The position numbers and the translations under genes were made by a program. Below are positions 15,601 to 30,600 of a stretch of 64,000 nt of DNA, in pieces. Under the pieces are notes generated by a model. It searched no databases and had not been told where the DNA came from. It was given only the letters and a program-made list of their open reading frames with translations. The stretch is from Chryseobacterium tructae (GTDB taxonomy: Bacteria > Bacteroidota > Bacteroidia > Flavobacteriales > Weeksellaceae): assembly GCF_030409875.1 (NCBI RefSeq), contig NZ_JAUFQR010000003.1, positions 620,001-684,000 on the forward strand, written 5' to 3'. The first letter of the stretch is position 1; each line of letters begins with the position of its first letter.

Positions 15601-18600
15601 GTTTCTCCTTCATAAGAAACCTGATTTGGCCTTTTATGATCGGTAGGTAAATTCAAGGTCTGAAAATCATCCAGTTTTGTTTTCCAATAGTCTACCTGAC
15701 GCTCAAGTCTCTCTCCGGAAAGGTAATGTCTTTGCCACAATGCAAAGTCTTTATATTGCACCTTAACTTCTGAAAGCTGAGGTTCTTCCCTTTAATAAGA
15801 GCATTGTAAATTGTTTGTATTTCTTTTAAGAAAATATCCGTTGACCAACCATCAAATGCAATATGATGAATCACCACTGACAAATGATGGTGGTCTCCTA
15901 ACCTAAAAATGCTAATTTCTATAGGAAGTTCTTCATCCAGACGGAAAATTTTATTAGAAACTCTATTGATTTCTTCATCTAATTCCTCTTTTGTATGTAC
16001 ATCATAAAAATGAGTCGTAGGAATCTGGTTAAGAATCAATTGATATCCTTTTCCTTCGTCTGTTGAACGGATAATAGTTCGTAATACTTCATGTCGTATT
16101 ACTATTGTTTCAAGCGCCTTACCAATGACCGAAAGGTCTGTTTTTTCATTCAGACGGACAATCATAGGAATGTTATAAGCACTGCTTCCTCCTTCATAAG
16201 TTTCAATAAACCAAAGTCTTTCCTGAGCAAATGATAATTTTTGCTCTTCAGGAGTCCTTATTTTTACGGGAATAATTGTAACCTGTTCATCAATATTATT
16301 TTGATCATTTAATGCTTCTGAAAGTGAGGCTACTGTTTTATGTCCAAATATCACAGCCACTCCTACTTGCATATCCAAAGTGCGTTTGATGGTGCTAATT
16401 AGTTTAATGGCCATAATACTGTTTCCTCCAAGGCTGAAGAAATCATCATAAATACCAATTCCTGAAGCATCCAGCCATAAAACTTCACCATAAATCTGAC
16501 ATAGTTTCTCCTGTAATTCCGTTTCTGGTGCTGTGTATTCCTTACCTCCAGTGAATTCAGGCTCTGGTAAGGCTTTTCTGTCTAGTTTACCATTGATTGT
16601 CAATGGTAGGGATGTTAAATGAACAAAAGCAGCCGGAACCATGTATTCTGGTAATACCTCAGATAAAAATGCGGTAAGATCACTTGATGCATAGGCTTTT
16701 TCTGATACATAATACCCAACAAGGTATTTCAGTCCCGATTTGTTCTCTTTCGCTAAAACAACGGCTTGCTTCACCTCAGGATACTCCTGAAGTTGGTTTT
16801 CAATCTCTCCCAATTCAATTCTATATCCGCGGATCTTTACCTGGAAATCATTTCTACCTATGTATTCTAACTCTCCATCAGCAAGATAGCGTACCAAGTC
16901 TCCCGTTTTGTACAAAATCCCATGAGTTCCCTGAGTCTTCTCTTCCAATGTCTGGAAAGGATTGCGGATAAAACGTTCGGCTGTAAGTTCTTCACGGTTC
17001 AGATAGCCTCTGGCAATTCCCGCTCCTCCTACATACAGTTCTCCTACAGCACCTACAGGAACTGCCCGAAGATGTTTATCAAGAATATACATGCCCTGAT
17101 CTGGAATATTCTCTCCTATCAACGATGCTTTATCCAAATCTGCAGCACTTAGTTTCTTGTAGGTAACATGCACTGTGGTTTCGGTAATTCCATACATATT
17201 GATCAATGTTGGAGATGAATGATACCGCTCATACCAAGGTTTTAAGGAAGCAAGGTTTAAAGCCTCACCACCGAAAATAACATAACGAAGACTCGTTAGA
17301 TGCTCTTCTCTCTGAAGCGCCACATCTATAAACTGATAGAATGCAGTTGGCGTCTGGTTCAGTACCGTTAAGCCCTCCTCCAAACATAAGCTGAAGAATA
17401 AATTTGTGTCTTTGGTCTGCTCTGAAGAGGGTAACAAGAGTTTTCCGCCATAGAATAAAGCCCCCCAGATTTCCCATACACTGAAGTCAAATACATAAGA
17501 ATGGAATAAACTCCAAACGTCTTTGTCATTAAACTGATACCAATGTTCGGTTGCACTGAACAAGCGCGCTACATTACGGTGCTCCTGTAGTACTCCTTTT
17601 GGCATTCCTGTCGTTCCACTGGTATAGATTACGTAGGCCAGATGAGAAGAGTTTACTGAAGTAACAGGGGTTTCAATACTGCTGTTTTTAAGAACAGTTT
17701 CCATCTCAGCATCGTTCAGCATAAGCATGGAGGTCATTTCTCCACAAGCTTCAAGCACATTAGCTTCAGAGCCTTTCTGTGTAATGACTATTTTTGCTCC
17801 TGTATCACTTAGAATATGTTTGATTCTGTCTGCAGGATATGATGGATCCATTGGTACATAAGCTCCGCCGGATTTTAAAACTCCCAAAATAGCGACAAGC
17901 ATCTCTTCTGAACGTTCAACGCATAAAGGAATGAGATCATCAGGCTGAATATCATACTTTTCAATAAGGTAATTTGCCAAACGATTGGAACGTTCATTAA
18001 GTTCGCGATAAGATAGTCTCACATCCTGATACACTATTGCCGTATGATCCGGTGTTCTTTCAACCTGAGCCTCAAACAGCTCATGAATCGTAGTATCGCT
18101 CGGATAGTGAACTCCGGAAGACCATAAGTTGGAAACCATGTTATGTTCTTCCTGTGTCAAATAAGACAGCTGATCAGATGAAACCTCTGAGTTTTCGAGA
18201 ATCTGATTCAAAACAGTGTTCATTCCATTGATCAATTGGCGTATCATGGTCTCCTCAAACAGATACCCTTCATAGCTAATATTTAACCATACTTCATCTC
18301 CTGCTTCATAAGCTACAATACCTAATGGATAATCCAGGCGCTCTACTGAGCCTTTGAAAACAAATGACAATTCATTATCATCATCTCCTTTTGGAGCCGG
18401 ATAGTTTTCATAGACGAATAAGCTACTGAAAATACGACGCCCATCATGCTGAAGGCTTGCAAGATTTACACTACTATGGCTATTAAGCTCACTAATTCTG
18501 TGCTGAATTTCTGAAATAATATCTGCTACTTTACCTTCTGTATGGCTTACAATCAAGGGTAAAGTATTGATATAAAGACCAACTGAAGATTCAATACCAT

Positions 18601-21600
18601 CTACTGGAATACTTCTTCCGGAAACGGTAGTTCCTACGACTGTAGAAAATGTTCCACTATAAATAGCCAATTGTTTATGCCATAGATATTGAAGCACCGC
18701 GTTGATAGTAAGTCCATTCTTTGCGGTAAAATTCTTCAATTTCTGGTATTGTTCTCCAACAATAGACATCTTTATTGAGCGATGATCTACAATCTGTTTG
18801 TATTCAGAAAGATCAATATGTTTTTGCGATTCTTTGATCCATCCGCTTATATCTTCACGGTCTTCAAGAAGTTCCATATACCCTTTCCAGAAATCAATAT
18901 TAGAATCTTTATTATTCTGAAGGTACTTTTGGGCTTCCGCATAGGCTGCATCCGGTGCTGGAGAAAGCTCCTGATTTTTAATTAATTTTAAATAGGCTTC
19001 ATGAATAAGGGTCAGGAATATTGGCATACTCCATCCATCAAGAATCGCATGGTGATTACTGAAAAGGCAGGCATAATGCTGCTCTGAGCGTTTGAATAGA
19101 TATACCCTGAAAAGACTTCCTTTTGCAAGGTCATATACTTCGAAACGATCTTTATGAGTTATTTCTGCAATCCAATCCTCCTGCTGATCTTTTTTCATTT
19201 CACTCAGATCATGATAACGCCAGTCAAGAATTCCTTTTTTATCGATAATCTGGACAATTTCTTCACTCCAGTCAAATCTCAATCTTAATGTAGGAAGCTG
19301 TTTTTGAGTATATAGCCATGCCTTTTTCAATTGATCAAGATTCATTTCTGAAAGATAGTCCCATACTAGTTGTACGCGATACGCATCATCTTTATCTCCC
19401 TGATTTAATGCATGATATACAAATCCTTCTTGTAAGCTATTGGCAAGATACACTCCTTCTATTGCTCCAGATTCCTGAATACGCATCAACTGATCTTTCC
19501 AACAATATTTTCAGTATCTGACGGAGTCAGCCAGGTTCTCTCCTCTACGGTTAATTCATCAACAGCCTGTTTTATATAATCTCCAAATTTTTGAGTCAGC
19601 CGGTTTACCTGATCCTGAGAAAGATACCCTGAAATCCCAAAGCGAAGTTGTCCATCAGCGATTGCTCCGTTTACGCTAATAATATAGCTGTCACGGTTTT
19701 TATCTCCCATAGAATTCCCACTGTTTTCTCCTGAGATATACCAGGTTTTTTCACCTGTATTCTCCTCCTGGTCAAGCTGTCCTAGATAATTGAAACTGAT
19801 TTTTGGAAGTGCCTGTTGGATATATCCTACAAGACTGCCATAGCCAATTCCATTATTTGGAATGCTTCTCAAAGATTCTTTGGTTATAACAATAGTATCT
19901 TGTATATTTTTTCCGGTCTTCAATAACAGTGGATACATTGAAGTAAACCATCCCACTGTTTCTGTAATATCCAAATTATTGAACAAATCTTCACGACCAT
20001 GGCCTTCCAAAAGAACGGTATGTCCTGATTCTCCGGTAAGGTCTGAAAGAGCAGAAGCAAGTGCAGACAATAAGATGTCATTAATCTGTGTATGATATAT
20101 ATGGTGAACCTCCCGGATTAGTTTTTCTGTATAGTTTTCTTCCAGACTAAGATTGGCAAAATGATAGCCTGAAGAAGATAATTCAGTCAAAACATCGTTA
20201 CTTCTGATAACGTTTTCGGTTGTATTATTCCAGTACACCAACTCTTTGTTTCTAGCTTCCGGGTTATCCAAAAGATATCCTTTTACAGCATCAGTCCATT
20301 GGCGGTAACTACTTCCCTTTAAATATACTTCAGGATGATTTCCTTTTTCAAGAGTCTGATATATGTTTTTCAAGTCTTCTGTGATAATTCTCCAGCTTAC
20401 AGCATCAATGATCAGGTGATGCAATGCAAAAAATATTCTTGCACTTCTATCTTTAAATCCATGAACATATGCAATCTGGAATAAAGGTCCATTTTCTATA
20501 TCAAACCGAGACTGCCATTCTGTAAAGATTCCGGAAAGATCTTCAGATGGTACCCCTGAAATATCAAGATCTTTAATTTTCGTTGTATATTCTATTCCAT
20601 ACTGCTGGGTATATGTATTATTTTCTTTTGGATAGTACATTCTGAAGGCATCATGCTTCTCAATAAGCAATCTTATACTTTGTTCCAGTAATCCTGTATC
20701 AAGTTCAGGAACTCTAATCAAGAATGATTGATTCCAATGATTAAGATCTCCTACATAGCCGTCTTCAACCAATTTGAAGAACCATTCCTGAATAGGAAGG
20801 AATGATACACCTCCGGTAAGCTGCCCTTGTTCCGTAAGAATCTGAGTTTGCTCTTCTTTAGCCTTGCTTTCTATTAATTCGGAAAGTTTATAACTGATTT
20901 GGAGATAAAAATATCTTTAACACTTACTCTGATATCAAGTCTTTGTCTGATTCTGCTGACAAGCTGAATACTGATAATACTATCCCCTCCTAATCTGAAG
21001 AAATCATCATGAATACCAATTCCTGAAGCATCCAGCCCTAAAACTTCACCATAAATCTGACATAGTTTCTCCTGTAATTCCGTTTCTGGTGCTGTGTATT
21101 CCTTACCTCCAGTGAATTCAGGCTCTGGTAAGGCTTTTCTGTCTAGTTTACCATTGATTGTCAATGGTAGAGAAGTTAAATGAACAAAAGCAGCCGGAAC
21201 CATGTATTCTGGTAATACCTCAGATAAAAATGCGGTAAGATCACTTGATGCATAGGCTTTTTCTGATACATAATACCCAACAAGGTATTTCAGTCCCGAT
21301 TTGTTCTCTTTCGCTAAAACAACGGCTTGCTTCACCTCAGGATACTCTTGAAGTTGATTTTCAATCTCTCCCAATTCAATTCTATATCCGCGGATCTTTA
21401 CCTGGAAATCATTTCTTCCTATGTATTCTAACTCTCCATCAGCAAGATAGCGTACCAAATCTCCCGTTTTGTACAAAATCCCATGAGTTCCCTGAGTCTT
21501 CTCTTCCAATGTCTGGAAAGGATTGCGGATAAAACGTTCGGCTGTAAGTTCTTCACGGTTCAGATAGCCTCTGGCAATTCCCGCTCCTCCTACATACAGT

Positions 21601-24600
21601 TCTCCTACAGCACCTACAGGAACTGCCCGAAGATGTTTATCAAGAATATACATGCCCTGATCTGGAATATTCTCTCCTATCAACGATGCTTTATCCAAGT
21701 CTGCAGCACTTAGTTTCTTGTAGGTAACATGCACTGTGGTTTCGGTAATTCCATACATATTGATCAATGTTGGAGATGAATGATACCGCTCATACCAAGG
21801 TTTTAAGGAAGCAAGATTTAAAGCCTCACCACCGAAAATAACATAACGAAGACTCGTTAGATGCTCTTCTCTCTGAAGCGCCACATCTATAAACTGATAG
21901 AATGCAGTTGGCGTCTGGTTCAGTACCGTTAAGCCCTCCTCCAAACATAAGCTGAAGAATAAATTTGTGTCTTTGGTCTGCTCTGAAGAGGGTAATAAGA
22001 GTTTTCCGCCATAGAATAAAGCCCCCCAGATTTCCCATACACTGAAGTCAAATACATAAGAATGGAATAAACTCCAAACGTCTTTGTCATTAAACTGATA
22101 CCAATGTTCGGTTGCACTGAACAAGCGCGCTACATTACGGTGCTCCTGTAGTACTCCTTTTGGCATTCCTGTCGTTCCACTGGTATAGATTACGTAGGCC
22201 AGATGAGAAGAGTTTACTGAAGTAACAGGGGTTTTCAATACTGCTGTTTTTTTAAGAACAGTTTCCATCTCAGCATCGTTCAGCATAAGCATGGAGGTCA
22301 TTTCTCCACAAGCTTCAAGGACATTAGCTTCAGAGCCTTTCTGTGTAATGACTATTTTTGCTCCTGTATCACTTAGAATATGTTTGATTCTGTCTGCAGG
22401 ATATGATGGATCCATTGGTACATAAGCTCCGCCGGATTTTAAAACTCCCAAAATAGCGACAAGCATCTCTTCTGAACGTTCAACGCATAAAGGAATGAGA
22501 TCATCAGGCTGAATATCATATTTTTCAATAAGGTAATTTGCCAAACGATTGGAACGTTCATTAAGTTCGCGATAAGATAGTCTTACATCCTGATACACTA
22601 TTGCCGTATGATTCGGTGTTCTTTCAACCTGAGCCTCAAACAGCTCATGAATCGTAGTATCGCTCGGATAGTGAACTCCGGAAGACCATAAGTTGGAAAT
22701 TTCTGTATGCTGCTCTTCAGGAATAAGATCCAATTCAGATATGATAAGCTCTTGCTTGTCTGTGATTTCAGCTATCTGATGAAGCAGAAACAGGTATGTG
22801 CTCAACATATTCTGAACCGTTTCTTTTGAGAAAACAGATTTTGCATAATTGAACATTCCTTGTAAACTATGACCAATATCGTTAATCATTGTAGTAAGGT
22901 CAAACTTAGCAACCTGATAATCTACATTTCCGTTAAAAGGATATAGCAATGTGCTTTCATTCTCTGATTGCGAAATTTCTTCCCCAAAATTCTGAAGCCC
23001 GAACATCACCTGGAATACAGGATGTCGGGAAGTATCTTTCTCTACACCAAGTTCTTCCACTAGCTTTTCAAAAGGAAGATCCTGATAGGACTGTGCCTCC
23101 GTAACCGATTGGGCAACCTGCGAAATAAAGTCTTTTACCTTTTGATTTGAATCTATATTTTCTCTAAGCGCAAGTGTATTGACAAAGAATCCAATTATAT
23201 CTTCAAGGCCTGCATGATGGCGGTTAGCAATAGGACTTCCTACAATAATATCATCTTGCCCGGAATAAGCAGAAAGCATTAAATAATATCCACTCAATAA
23301 AATACTATACAAGCTTACTCCAAGATCTTTTGACAGATTTTTCAATTTTTGTGTTTGTTCTGCATCAAGGCTGAAATAGATATTCTCTCCTTCGTATGAT
23401 ATCTGGGCAGGTCGTTTGAAATCTGTTGCCAGATCAAGATTCTGAAAACCAGAAAGTTTGTTTTTCCAGTAACCAATCTGGTGTTCAAGTTTTTCTCCCG
23501 TAAGGTAATTGCGCTGCCATAATGCAAAATCCTTGTACTGAATTTTTAAGGCGGGTAATTCATGATTTTTGCCTTTTTTAATGGTGTGATAGATACTGAT
23601 TAATTCTTTTAAGAAAATATCCGTTGACCATCCATCAAACGCAATGTGATGGATAACTACTGATAGGTAATTATTTTCTTTAAGCTTAAAAATGTTGATA
23701 TCTATTGGCAGTTCTTCTTCTAAACGGAAGATTTTATTAGCTACACGGCTTACTTTCTCTTCCAGCTCTGACATCGTTCTTACCTCACACTGATGGATAG
23801 CAGGAATGTCATTAATGACTAATTGCCACCCTTTTCCTTCATCCGTAGTGCGAATGACTGAACGAAGTACTTCGTGACGCATTACAACAGCATCCAAAGC
23901 TTTACAAAGGATCTCAATATCTGTTTTTTCATCCAGAAGGAAAACCATTGGAATATTATAAGCGCTGGTTCCCCCTTCATAATTTTCAATAAACCATAAT
24001 CTTTCCTGAGCAAAGGATAGACTCTGTTCTTCGGGCGAATTTATTTCTACAGCAGTAATAACGACCTGCTCCTGATCATGGGTCTCATCTGACAAAATAT
24101 AGGATAATAAAGCAATCGTCTTATGATTGAATATTTTGGAAACTTCTACCTGTATCTGTAAAACCTTTTTAATTTTACTAATAAGTTTGATGGCCATGAT
24201 GCTGTTTCCGCCCAATCTGAAGAAGTCGTCATGAATACTGATTGTCTCTGCATCCAATCCTAATATTTCCCCATAAATCTGACAGAGATGTTTCTGAAGA
24301 GCTGTCGTTGGAGCGGTGTATTCTTTACCTCCTTTAAAATCAGGGTCAGGTAATCCTTTTCTGTCTAATTTTCCGTTGATGGTTATCGGTAAAGCTGTTA
24401 AATGGACAAAAGCACCAGGAACCATATATTCAGGAAGAGAGGCTGATAGATGTTCTGAAAGCAATTCTGAATCTATAGCAGAATCAGAGACATAATAAGC
24501 AGCCAGATATTTCATCCCGTATTTATTTTCTTTGGCTAATACGGCTACCTGACGAATTTCAGAATAACTTAGCAGGGTATTCTCAATCTCTCCCAATTCG

Positions 24601-27600
24601 ATGCGATACCCGCGGATTTTCACCTGGAAATCATTTCTTCCTACATATTCAAGCTCTCCATTCGGTAACCAACGTACCAAATCTCCAGTTTTGTATAAAC
24701 GTGAGTTTTCTCGCCTCTTTTTCTGAGCTATTGTCTGGAAAGGATTCGAAATAAAGCGCTCTTCTGTTAATTCAGGGCGGTTCAGATATCCTCTTGCGAT
24801 GCCGGCCCCTCCGATATACAATTCTCCTATAGCCCCTACAGGCACCAGGCGATTTTGCTGATCAAGAACATAAGCATAGGTATTGGCAATTGGCCTACCT
24901 ATATTCAATGGATTTCTATCTTCTTTATAGTAATGAAATGTAGAACAGACTGTTCCTTCTGTAGGCCCATATTCATTCACAAAAATGATATTGCCTATAT
25001 TTTTATCTAAAACAGGAAAGCTTTCTCCACCTGCAAATACGAGCTTAAGATTCGTTCCATTCTCTACAACTTCTCTTAACAGAACAGGTGGAATAAATGA
25101 AACTTCAATAGTATTGTTTTTAATATAATCATTAAGTTCTCCTACTGATGTTCTGAGATCATTACTATACAACCACAAAGTATTTCCATTACATAATACA
25201 GGGAACACCTCATATACAAAGGCATCAAATACATAGTTTGAGTAACATCCCACTTCTTGGTATTCTTGAAGTCGGTGAGCTTTTATCATTGATTCAATGA
25301 GATTTATAACTCCCGAATGCTCAATCATTACACCTTTTGGTAAACCTGTTGTTCCACTGGTGTAGATCACATAAGCAAGGTTATCTGCACTAGTCTGTGT
25401 AACAGGATTTTCAATAGATATTATTTCAAGTTTTGCTTTAAGACTGATGTCATTTAAAGAAAGAACCTCAACAGATGCATGATTTAATTTTTTCACCGTA
25501 CTTTCCTCTCCTATAACCAGTTTTGCCTGAGTATCCTGAAGAATGTGCTGGATTCTGTCTGCAGGATAGGAAGGATCCATCGGAACATAGGCTGCTCCGG
25601 ATTTTAATATAGCAAGAATAGTAATCAGTATATTTTCAGACCGTTCTAAACAGATTGGCACTAAATCATCAGGTTGAAGAGCATAATTATCCATCAGGTA
25701 ATGTGCCAGCTGATTGGCTTTCTGATTGAGTTCCTGATAAGAATATCTGATATTCTGATAAACCAAAGCTGTTTGATTAGGTGTATTGTTCACCTGGTTT
25801 TCAAAAAGTTGGTGTATCGTAATTTCTGATGGATATACTTTGTAAGTAGCATTCCAATCTTCCGTTAATTGTTTATATTGATTGTGAGAGATAAGGTTCA
25901 AGTCAGAAAGTACAATTTCATTCTGATTGCCGTCTTCAGTCATTTGTTCCAATACAAATTCATATGAAAGGATCATATTATGAACTGTTTCTTTGGAGAA
26001 AATGGCTTTAGCATAGTTGAACATTCCTTTAATGCAATCTTCACCGTCATCGATCATGGTTGTCAGATCGAATTTAGCCACCTGATAGTCTATTTCTCCG
26101 TCAAAGGGTAAAACAGTTTATCCTGGCTATTCTGATAAGAAGAATCACCACCAAAGTTCTGAAGTCCAAACATCACCTGGAAAACAGGGTGTCTTGAGGT
26201 ATCCTTCTCTACTCCTAGTTCTTCTACCAACTTCTCGAAGGGAAGATCCTGATGAGACTGTGCTTCTGTAACTGATTTTGAAACTTGCAGAAGGAAGTTT
26301 TTAAGATTTTGTTTAGGATCCAGCTTTTCCCTTAAAGCCAATGTGTTCACAAAGAACCCGATGATCTCTTCAAGGTCTGCATGATGACGGTTTGCAATGG
26401 GGCTTCCTACTACAATATCATCCTGACCGGAATAAGCGGAAAGCATCAAATAATACCCGCCCAACATTACAGAATACAAGCTTACTCCAAGATTTTTAGA
26501 TAAAAGTCTTAATTTATCACTTTGCTCTCCATTTAAGCTGAAATATATATTTTCTCCTTCGTAAGAAATTTTAGAAGGTCTTCTAAAGTCTGTTGGAAGC
26601 TCCAGATTTTGGAAATCGTCAAGCTGATTCTTCCAATAATCAACCTGTCTATCAAGACGTTGTCCCGAAAGATAATCACGTTGCCACAGGGCATAATCTT
26701 TGTACTGAACCTCCTTATCAAAAAGTTCAGGTACACTTTGATTCTCGATAAGAGCTTTATAGATTCCTTGAATTTCTTTGAGGAATATGTCAGTAGACCA
26801 TCCGTCAAAAGCGATATGGTGAATTACTACTGATAAATAATGCTTGTTTTCGAATCTAAGGATGTTAATTTCAATTGGAATTTCAATCTCGAGTCGGAAG
26901 ATTTTATTGGCAAATCTTTTTATTATTTCATCTAAATATTCTCTATCATTTACCTCTGTAATTTTCCATTCAGGCACAAGGTCAGTAACAACTTGATAAC
27001 CAACCCCGTCTTCAGTAGTTTTAATTACAGAACGAAGGACTTCATGATGTTTAATGACTTGTTCGAAAGCCTTCTGGAGAATTAAAATATCTGTTTTTTC
27101 ATCCAGAATTGCTGTCATTGGAATATTATAAGCGCTGCTTCCGCCTTCATAGGTTTCAATAAACCAAAGTCTTTCCTGAGCAAACGATAATCTTTGTTCT
27201 TCAGGGAAATTTACACGTACTGGGCTAAGAACAGGCTGATCCTCAAAATGATTTTCATTCTTTAAAACATAAGATAAAGAAGCAATTGTTTTATGACTGA
27301 AAATTGTAGCCACTTCCACCCTTATATCTAGTCTCTGCTTAATCTTACTGATAAGCTTGATCGCCATAATACTGTTCCCCCTAATCTGAAGAAATCATCA
27401 TGGATACTGATACGACTGGCCTCTAGCCCTACTACTTCCGCATAGATCTCTGCAAGCTTCTGTTGAAGCTCATTTTCCGGTGCCGTATATGCATCCATTC
27501 CTGTAAATCCAGGCTCAGGAAGCCTTTTTCGATCAAGCTTACCATTAATCGAAATGGGAAGTTCAGTAAGGTGTATAAATGCCGCAGGTACCATGTATTC

Positions 27601-30600
27601 AGGCAAAGTTTCGGATAAAAACTCTGAAAGCAGGCGTGAATCAACTGCCGAGTCAGCCACATAATATCCTGCAAGATATTTCATTCCTGCAGTATTTTCT
27701 TTGGCAAGAACTGCTACCTGACGGACTTCAGGATGTTGGAGTAACCTGTTTTCTATTTCTTCCAGCTCAATACGATATCCTCGGATCTTTACCTGGAAGT
27801 CGTTTCTGCCTATATATTCTATATTTCCATCTGAAAGCCAGCGAACAAGGTCTCCTGTTTTATATAATCTTTCGTTTTTATTCTGTTGTTCTGTTGTCTG
27901 AAAAGGATTCAAAATAAAACGTTCATCAGTAAGATCAGTCCTGTTCAAGTAACCTCTGGAGACCCCTGATCCCCCAATATAAAGCTCACCTACTGCTCCA
28001 ATAGGTACAGGACGAAACTGAGCATCTAATACGTATACACTTGTATTTCCGATAGGACGTCCTATACTGTTAGCTCTTCTATTATTATTAACAATAGAGG
28101 TAACAGTAACTTCAGTAGGCCCATAGCAGTTAAGAAATTGAAATGCTCTCCCTTCAATTTATTATACAGATCAATAGTTAATGCTTCTCCTCCTGAGGCT
28201 AGTTTACGCATTGTTTTAACCTGTGTAATATCAATATTCTGCAGCACAGAAGGGGTAAGATTTATATAAGAAACATTATGATCATTGAGGGTTTTTAGGA
28301 ACGTTTCTTCGTTTAAATAACTTTTATCTTCAGTAAGAAGCAAGCTGTTTCCATTTAAAATAGCCAGTAATATTTGCTCTACAGACGGGTCAAATACATA
28401 GTTAGCAAATTGAAGAATAACATCTTTATCATCCAGTCCATACCGTGAATATAAATCAGAGATGAGATTTACTACATTTTTATGCTCTACCATGACTCCT
28501 TTAGGAAGCCCTGTAGTTCCACTTGTATAAATCACATATGCAAGATTGTGAGAATTTATATTGGCTCCCGGATTTACTGGTGACATCTCTTCAAAAGCAT
28601 TCTTAAATATTGTACTGTCAAGAGATACAACGTTTCCATTTTCTATTATTTGTACCTGATCTGCTGTACTTTCCTGAGCAAGTACTACTCTGGCTCCTGT
28701 ATCTGTCAAAATATGTTTTATTCTATCAGCAGGATATGAAGGATCCATAGGAACATAAGCTGCTCCTGCCTTCCATACCGCCAAAATAGCAATGATCATA
28801 TTTTCCGAACGCTCAAGACATAATGGGACTAATTCATCCGGCTGAAGATTGTATGTATTGATAAGATAATGAGCTAAGCGGTTGGAACGCTCATTCAACT
28901 CACTATATAAAAGCTTAGTATCTTGATATATTAGTGCAACATGATCCGGAGTTTTTACAACCTGTTTTTCAAAAAGCTCATGGATAGTTTTGTCAGACGG
29001 AAATTCGTACCATGTATCATTCCAATCTTCTGTTATTTTTTGTAATGTATCTTCTGTAAGATAAGAAATAGCCTCTGAAATGATATCGGGAGAGTTTAAA
29101 ATCTGAGAAAGAATGGTCTCCATCCCCAGAATCAGTTGTGCCATCATTTCCTTTTCAAATAAATGACCATCATAATTGAGGATTAATGATACCTTACCTT
29201 CGCGTTCATAGGCCACAACACCCAATGGATAATCAAGCTTCTCTACTGAGTCCCTAAATTCAAATCCTAATTCATTTCTCTCACCTCCTTTAGGAATTGG
29301 ATAATTCTCATACACAAATAAACTGCTAAAAATCCTACGTCCATCATGGTTAAGCTCCGCGAGATTAACATCACTATGTGTATTGAGGTCGCTAATCCTA
29401 TCCTGAACCTCCATAATATGATCTGTAACCTTTCCTTCTCTATGGTTCACAATCAATGGCAAAGTATTGATATATAAACCGGCTGAGGTTTCAATTCCAT
29501 CTACCGGCAAGCTTCTTCCCGATACCGTTGTTCCTACAACACTGGTTTTCAATCCACTATATATGCTCAATTGTTTATGCCACAGGTATTGAAGCACTGC
29601 ATTTACGGTAAACCCCTGTTCTTTAGTAAATTCTTTCAAACTACGATACCTTTCTCCCTCTATCAGCATTGTGATATGCTGATGATTCAGTATATGACGA
29701 TGGTTTGCTAAGTCAATATGACGTTTTTCTTCTTTTACCAGGCTACTGAGATCTTCATGATCTTCCAGTAAGTTCATATAATTATTCCAGAATGAAGTAC
29801 TTCCCGCTTTATAGGACTGAAGATATTGCTGGGTTAATGCATAAGCATGATCAACAGATACAACGGGAATATCATCATTAGCCAAACTCATATAGGCATT
29901 GTGTACACTATTCAGGATAACAGGCATACTCCAGCCATCTAAAATAGCATGGTGATTGCTGAACAAACAGCTATAATACTTTTCGCCTCTTTTGAAAAGA
30001 TATACCCTGAATAAACTTCCTTTTGAGAGGTCATAAACCTCAAAGCGATCTTTATGAGTAAGTTCCTGTATGAATATTTCCTGAGATTCGTTATCTAAAT
30101 TACTAATGTCGTAATAACGCCAATCCAGCTCTCCTTCTTTATCGATCACCTGAACAATTTCTCCATTCCAGTCAAATCTAACCCTCAGCGTTGGATAAGA
30201 CTTTTGAATAAGCTTCCAGGAATGTTTTAAATGGTCTATATCTATGCCGGAATGGTAATCCCAGATCAACTGCACTCTGTAGGCATCATCCTTATCACCC
30301 TGATTCAAAGCATGATAAACAAACCTTCCTGTAGACTGTTTGCGAGATACACCCCTTCTATTTCTCCTTTCTCCTGAATACTCAAAAGCTGTTCCCGATC
30401 TATAATACAATTTACATCAGACGGTGTAAGATAACTTTTATCTTCTTCTGAAAGACAGGTTATTATAGATTCAAGATGGTTTTTAAATTGAGAAGAGACT
30501 AAATTAATCTGATCTTCTGAAAGACAGCCAGATACTTCAAAACGCAACTGCCCGTCCACTACAGCACCATTGATGCTGATATACTGACTGTCTTGATTTC

